Notes under the pieces: generated by a model
What the model saw: only the letters and a program-made list of their open reading frames with translations
Told to the model about the DNA's origin: nothing
The model's database searches: none
NCBI GenBank assembly: GCA_017418445.1
Contig: JAFONM010000024.1
Coordinates: 1-40,147, forward strand
Reading direction: 5' to 3'
DNA length: 40,147 nt
Source: Kiritimatiellia bacterium
Lineage (GTDB): Bacteria > Verrucomicrobiota > Kiritimatiellia > RFP12 > UBA1067
Made by a program: the position numbers and the translations under genes
Shown: positions 36,090 through 40,147 of the stretch, one piece after another
How the letters are laid out: each line of letters begins with the position of its first letter
Position numbering within the stretch: the stretch's first letter is position 1

Positions 36090-39000
36090 TTGTCGCCGGG
36101 CTTCAGCTCGACGGACCTGCCGCCGAATTCGAAGACGCCGGGCACGGGAGTGCGGACGCTGCCCGCAGCGGCGCCGTTCTCGAACCTGAGGTCGACTTCG
36201 ATCCATCCCTTCGGATGCGGATGCTTCGCCTTGAGCGACCTGAGTCCGCCCGGGCACGGCGCGATGCGCACCTTGCCGAAGAAGGGCGCGTCGGACTTGA
36301 TGCCGGCGAGTCCGGTCTGCATGAACCATATCGGATGCGCGCCCCAGGCGTGGCAGTCGCTGCGGGACTCGTTCTGTCCGTTCTTGCCGGTGTCCGGCGC
36401 TTCCTGGGTCGTCGTAAGCCCCTTCTTCACATAGTCGCGCCAGAGGTCGAGGCGCTTGAGGAAGAGGTCGCCGCGCCCGAACTTGAAATAAGTCTCAAAG
36501 AGGTAGTACGAGAAATACACGGTGCAGCGCTTGAGGTCGCTGTCCTCGACAAGATGGCGGAACGCAGTCTCGGCCTTGTCCTTCGGCAGCACGTCGCCGA
36601 TGAGCGCAAGCGCCTGGGCGTGCTCTGAGAAATCTGCCCGCGCCGGAGTATCGGCCAAGATACCGCGCTTCTCGTCCCAGAACGCCTTGACGATCGCCCG
36701 CTTGAGCTTCTTCGACTTCTCCTCCCAGTACTTCGCCTGCAGCTCGTGTCCGCACACGCGCTCAACTGCGGCCGCAGAGCGCATCGCGAGGTTCCAGTAG
36801 AGGTTGAGCTCGGCGTTCACGCCGTCGCCGAAGCGGCAGCCAGGGGCCGTGCCGTCGCCATCCCAGCCAACGACCCAGTCCATGAAGTTCCAGCCCGGGA
36901 TATTCTCGAGGAGCCCGTCCTCGTTCTCGTAGTATTCCATTCCGGCCATCGACTTCCTGAGGCCGGGGAGACGCGCCCTCAGCCACTCGCGGTCGGCGTG
37001 GTTCATCACGTAGTCGCCGTACATGAGGAGGTAGCAGAGCGTGTAGCTCGCGCCCTCCTGCGTGCCGCGCGTCGGGAAGTTGAACGGGCACTGCCCGTCG
37101 TCGCGCGTATTGAGGTCGTAGATCTCCATCGCCCTCTTCACCATGCGGTCGTCGCGCGACATCGCGGAGAGGACGTTCAGCTGTACGCGCGTGTCGCCCG
37201 GGTACATCTGCTGCTCGTAGAACGGGCAGTCGAAAAGCATTTCGTGGCAGCACATCTGCATCGCGCGCGCAGAGATGTCGCGTATGGCGCCGAGCGAAGT
37301 GTCGTCAGGCGACGAAAAGACGCTTTCCATCTCGACGGGATAGCGCGACTCGATTATCGCGACCGAGTCGACCGTCAGCGGCTCGTCCTTCGTCTCGATG
37401 TCGATGCGAGCCCACTTGCCGCAGCGGAACCACGGCGCGGAGAACTTCGCGTCCTTCCGCCCGTCGCTCACGAACGTGTCGCCAAAAGCGGGAAGATAGC
37501 GCCCGGCGATCTTGCCGCGCGCATCCGGCTCGCTCGTCTTGAGCTTGTTGTCGCCGCGATGCGACGCCTCGGCAAAGCAGATAGCGAACTTCGCGCCCTT
37601 TCCGCCGGAGAGGACAACATCAGGATAGGCGCAGTAGTAGCGCCCGAGATCCCAGGCGAGCTGCATGCGCGTATTGGCTGGCACGGTAAAGGGCTTCTCA
37701 AGGTCGATAGTCTCCTTCGCCTCTTCGTCTGTGAACACATGGAGGCTCCTGAACTCCGCACTCTTCGCCACTGCCTTGACGCGCCCCGGCACGCAGCGAA
37801 TCTCCGTCTGGTCTGGAATCTGCGACGGGAACAGCATCCAGCCTTTGGTACGCCCGCCGTATATGTACGGGCCCTTTGCGCCGGCTGTGCCACGGACAAC
37901 AGTGGCCTTCTTCCACTCCGTCGGCTCGCCCGAATAAGGCCCGCAGCCCTCAATCTCGAACTGAGAGCCGGTGCCCCACGCCTGTGCGGCCTTGTCCTTG
38001 CCGATAGAGCGCACTCCCGAAACGCGCCCGACCTCCCACTCGGCCTTGCCAGTCGTGAGTTTCGCGTCATATGCGCCGTTCGCCTTGAAGACGAATCCGC
38101 CGCGGTACGAGAGCTGGGCGAGCGGGGCGAAGTCGCCAAGCCGCTGTACGTACGCCTCGAAGACGTGGCGCCCCGGCTTGAGGCCTGCAGCGACGTACGT
38201 CTGGTACTGCCAGTTCTCGACGGTTCCGCGATTCGGGCCGCGCGCGACAAACTCCCCGTCGAGGAAAAGGACGAACCTCTCGTCTGCCGAGACGTCGAAG
38301 ACGAGCGTCCCGTCGCCTTCTGCGACATCGAACCCCCTGCGGAACTTGAGTATCGCCAATTCCGCCGCGGCCATGTCGCCATTCCTCTCGCCGGCCCAGA
38401 AGTCGGTCGTTCCGGCTTTTGGCTCGCCGGCGTCCGGATGCCACACCCACGACGCCTCGTCGATCGGCTGGATGCGCAGGATGTTGGTGTTCCCGCGGGT
38501 GACGCGCGCGTCGCGGAAGGCCCTGCGTGCACCATTGAAGGCAGATGCATCCATCGCGCACCGCTTGAGTTCGTCCGCGCGTGCGGCGTCCATCCAGTCC
38601 GGCCTGTAGGCGCACTCGGTCACGTCGAGTCCGAAAAGCTTCGCCGTCCAGACGAGTCCCTGCAGATACTCGCCTTCGCGGTTGAAGTGGAAGTCGGGTT
38701 TTGTGAAAAGGGCGTTGCGGTCCGGACAGAACTCCGCGGCCGTTCCTACGGGAATGGTTTCGAACCCGTGCTTCTTCGCGAACGCGGCGTAGGCGTCGTG
38801 GAGGCGCGCGTACATCTCCACCTGGTCGAAGCCGAACTTCTTGAGGCGCCTGTCCCACGGCGGATAGCTCCAGGTCTCCTGGACGACGATCTTCGCCTGC
38901 GGAGCGAGCTCGCGGATCTTCGCGACAAGGTCGTCGCCCCATGGGTGGTAGGTCTCCGGATTCCAGCTCGCGTGGCTCGCCTGCTGGACGGTGACGACGT

Positions 39001-39349
39001 CCCACTTGTCCAGGGTGAGCGCCTCGTTGACGTTGATGCGTCCGTTGTCCACGACGGCCCTGCAGTCGACGTAGCGGTCGAAGCGGTAGGGCTTGAACGT
39101 CGCGTTGGTCGTCCCTTCGACGAAGTTGCTCCAGTGGCGCTCGAGCGAGCATCCGCCGATGAAGAGCGATGCGAGATCGAGCTTTTTGCCCATCGACTGG
39201 GCGATCTGCGGCATCTGCCTGGTATTGCAGATGGAGAAGCTGTTGCCGATCATCAGCACCTTCAGCTCCGGTCCAGACACGTCCTTCGCCGACGATGCAA
39301 AGGCACACAACGCGGCAACCGCCGCCCCTACCACTGTTTTGATGTTCAT
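36080..39349 (-). CDS. Exported SGNH hydrolase (DUF4886-like) fused to GH78 alpha-L-rhamnosidase
   Basis: The protein has 1089 residues with an N-terminal signal peptide (about residues 1-21, ending 'CAFASSAKD'). Residues about 29-265 are an SGNH esterase-like domain: block I 'VLMIGNSFS' with the nucleophile Ser near 37, and a C-terminal 'DFHFNREGEYLQG' holding the Asp/His pair. A short linker leads to GH78: beta-sandwich parts ('WVWHPD', 'FVLFLDGEFVARGPNRG') and an (alpha/alpha)6 barrel with the acidic set in 'FDCPFYEQQMYPGD' and 'TTQEAPDTG' followed by 'SDCHAWGAHPIWF'. It should remove rhamnose from plant or algal polysaccharide while the esterase half removes acyl groups. An earlier in-frame ATG adds 22 residues that lie across the promoter, so 39349 is preferred. 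It converges on the GH13 fusion. Confidence 0.9.
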   Translation of the reverse strand: MNIKTVVGAAVAALCAFASSAKDVSGPELKVLMIGNSFSICNTRQMPQIAQSMGKKLDLASLFIGGCSLERHWSNFVEGTTNATFKPYRFDRYVDCRAVVDNGRINVNEALTLDKWDVVTVQQASHASWNPETYHPWGDDLVAKIRELAPQAKIVVQETWSYPPWDRRLKKFGFDQVEMYARLHDAYAAFAKKHGFETIPVGTAAEFCPDRNALFTKPDFHFNREGEYLQGLVWTAKLFGLDVTECAYRPDWMDAARADELKRCAMDASAFNGARRAFRDARVTRGNTNILRIQPIDEASWVWHPDAGEPKAGTTDFWAGERNGDMAAAELAILKFRRGFDVAEGDGTLVFDVSADERFVLFLDGEFVARGPNRGTVENWQYQTYVAAGLKPGRHVFEAYVQRLGDFAPLAQLSYRGGFVFKANGAYDAKLTTGKAEWEVGRVSGVRSIGKDKAAQAWGTGSQFEIEGCGPYSGEPTEWKKATVVRGTAGAKGPYIYGGRTKGWMLFPSQIPDQTEIRCVPGRVKAVAKSAEFRSLHVFTDEEAKETIDLEKPFTVPANTRMQLAWDLGRYYCAYPDVVLSGGKGAKFAICFAEASHRGDNKLKTSEPDARGKIAGRYLPAFGDTFVSDGRKDAKFSAPWFRCGKWARIDIETKDEPLTVDSVAIIESRYPVEMESVFSSPDDTSLGAIRDISARAMQMCCHEMLFDCPFYEQQMYPGDTRVQLNVLSAMSRDDRMVKRAMEIYDLNTRDDGQCPFNFPTRGTQEGASYTLCYLLMYGDYVMNHADREWLRARLPGLRKSMAGMEYYENEDGLLENIPGWNFMDWVVGWDGDGTAPGCRFGDGVNAELNLYWNLAMRSAAAVERVCGHELQAKYWEEKSKKLKRAIVKAFWDEKRGILADTPARADFSEHAQALALIGDVLPKDKAETAFRHLVEDSDLKRCTVYFSYYLFETYFKFGRGDLFLKRLDLWRDYVKKGLTTTQEAPDTGKNGQNESRSDCHAWGAHPIWFMQTGLAGIKSDAPFFGKVRIAPCPGGLRSLKAKHPHPKGWIEVDLRFENGAAAGSVRTPVPGVFEFGGRSVELKPGDNTL

Positions 39350-39356
39350 GATGGAT

Positions 39357-39385
39357 ATTCTACCAAAAATCCCCGCGGTATTGAA
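39357..39385 (-). promoter_or_regulatory. Promoter of the SGNH-GH78 gene
   Basis: On the minus strand TGG-TAGAAT (39365 down to 39357) is preceded at 17 nt by TTCAAT (39385 to 39380). Only seven bases separate the -10 from the ATG at 39349, so transcription should begin at or within a base or two of the start codon. The remaining bases to the next gene (39386-39429) show nothing further. Confidence 0.6.
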
Positions 39386-39429
39386 GCGATTCCGTCGCGG
39401 CGGGGGCATGTCCATGGCGAGGCTCTATG

Positions 39430-40147
39430 CTACCGGAAGAAAATGATCATCCCGCGGCGTGCCGTCCATGATACGGACACGGTCTTCGGCGAGGCCTCGT
39501 TGTCGATCGTGTATTTGCACTCTGAGAGCCAGCTCGGAACGACGAACTCGTTGAGGCCGGTATCGATGTCGCCCGCCTGACGCGAAAAGAGGAGTTCGGT
39601 CGAACCGCTTGACGGCCCGGTCTTGAACGCGGGGCTGTCCCTGTCGAGCGTCCAGAGGATCGGCGCGTAGCCGCCCATGCTGCCGCCGATGTTCGTGAAG
39701 CGGAACGGCGTCTTGTTGTAGCCGCCGGCGGGGATGGAGAAGACGAACTTGCCCGTTCCGGTCGTCGTGCCGGTCTGCGAGCGCAGCGTGAGGAATACGC
39801 GCATCTCCGGGTTGTCGCCCCCGATCCAGATGGTTCCGCCCGGCACGTTGACGTTCATGATGAGGAACCCCAGGACGAGGGTCGCGTCGTCCACGACGAT
39901 CCGCGTGTCCGCGTTCATCATCGAATTTTCGCTGTTCTGTCCGTTCCCGAAGGTGGCCTCGGAACCGGAGCGGATTTCGAATACCGAGTCGTAGGCGCGC
40001 TGGATTTCGTTGTTGCACAGCTTCAGCCCGTGCAGGCTGTAGGCCCTCACGCCGTTTTCGAGGCGGAGCGTGCTTCCCATGCCGACGGCCATGAGGTTCG
40101 TGACGGCGATTGGTCCGCTGAAGACGAAGGTCGAACCCTTGACGCCG
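39430..40147 (-). CDS. C-terminal part of a probable surface/autotransporter-like beta protein, truncated by the window edge
   Basis: The frame stays open to the end of the window, so the start lies beyond 40147; the ATG at 40092 is internal. About 239 residues are visible. They are rich in Gly, Thr, Asn and Ser with short beta-strand runs such as 'GSTFVFSGPIAVTNL', 'MGSTLRLENGVRAYSL' and 'GTGKFVFSIPAGGYN', as in secreted beta-helix or autotransporter passenger proteins. 'IEVRSG'-like strand turns recur irregularly. The C-terminus is 'KTVSVSWTARRGMIIFFR'; no LPXTG, PEP-CTERM or beta-barrel signature is visible. Function unknown. It is in the same direction as the SGNH-GH78 gene but separated from it by that gene's promoter. 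Confidence 0.6.
   Translation of the reverse strand, partial: GVKGSTFVFSGPIAVTNLMAVGMGSTLRLENGVRAYSLHGLKLCNNEIQRAYDSVFEIRSGSEATFGNGQNSENSMMNADTRIVVDDATLVLGFLIMNVNVPGGTIWIGGDNPEMRVFLTLRSQTGTTTGTGKFVFSIPAGGYNKTPFRFTNIGGSMGGYAPILWTLDRDSPAFKTGPSSGSTELLFSRQAGDIDTGLNEFVVPSWLSECKYTIDNEASPKTVSVSWTARRGMIIFFR

Overview
The window is GC-rich bacterial chromosomal DNA, densely coded and almost entirely on the + strand. Gene content suggests an anaerobic, gut- or sediment-type member of the PVC superphylum, most likely Kiritimatiellota (inferred, not proven). Pointers are a glycyl-radical pyruvate formate-lyase, a DUF2723 membrane glycosyltransferase, a transmembrane Hanks kinase, a CPBP protease of the kind linked to exosortase/PEP-CTERM systems, a TPR-like exported family I associate with Verrucomicrobia/Lentisphaerae, and an SGNH/GH78 polysaccharide-degrading protein.

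Layout. (1) 1-1646: 3' part of a GtaA-like DUF4965 protein. (2) 1771-7976: eno, an exported TPR-like protein, a GH2-like protein with no catalytic barrel, glnS and a Sir2 deacylase, all joined by 4-base ATGA/GTGA overlaps. (3) 7991-11800: six exactly 11-bp-spaced TCTTAAG boxes, then comM, an unrecognised possible ssDNA-binding gene, yraN and recA; this looks like a recombination or DNA-uptake operon under an array-type operator. (4) 11960-19725: a giant DUF2723 protein, ilvE, recJ and a CPBP protease. (5) 19844-22896: pflB and pflA. (6) 22967-23972: hisG and a 29-residue AURKAIP1/COX24-type protein, closed by a clear terminator. (7) 24063-25208: pheA. (8) 25274-36056: guaB, lepB, a membrane Ser/Thr kinase, ilvA and a GH13-glucosidase fusion, touching or overlapping except for a 7-nt gap before ilvA. 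(9) Minus strand, 36080-40147: an SGNH-GH78 enzyme and the C-terminal part of a probable surface protein.

Control signals are unusually legible. Nine gene starts are preceded by an extended -10 element (TGn followed by a TATAAT-like hexamer), most without a good -35. In four cases the -10 lies only 7-10 nt before the start codon, implying leaderless or nearly leaderless mRNAs. Two coding regions (pflA and the GH13 fusion) carry tandem GC-rich heptamers of the same type, which could be frame-switching microsatellites.

I found no rRNA, tRNA, CRISPR array, insertion sequence or phage gene. No gene-free stretch exceeds 300 bases; the longest is about 160.
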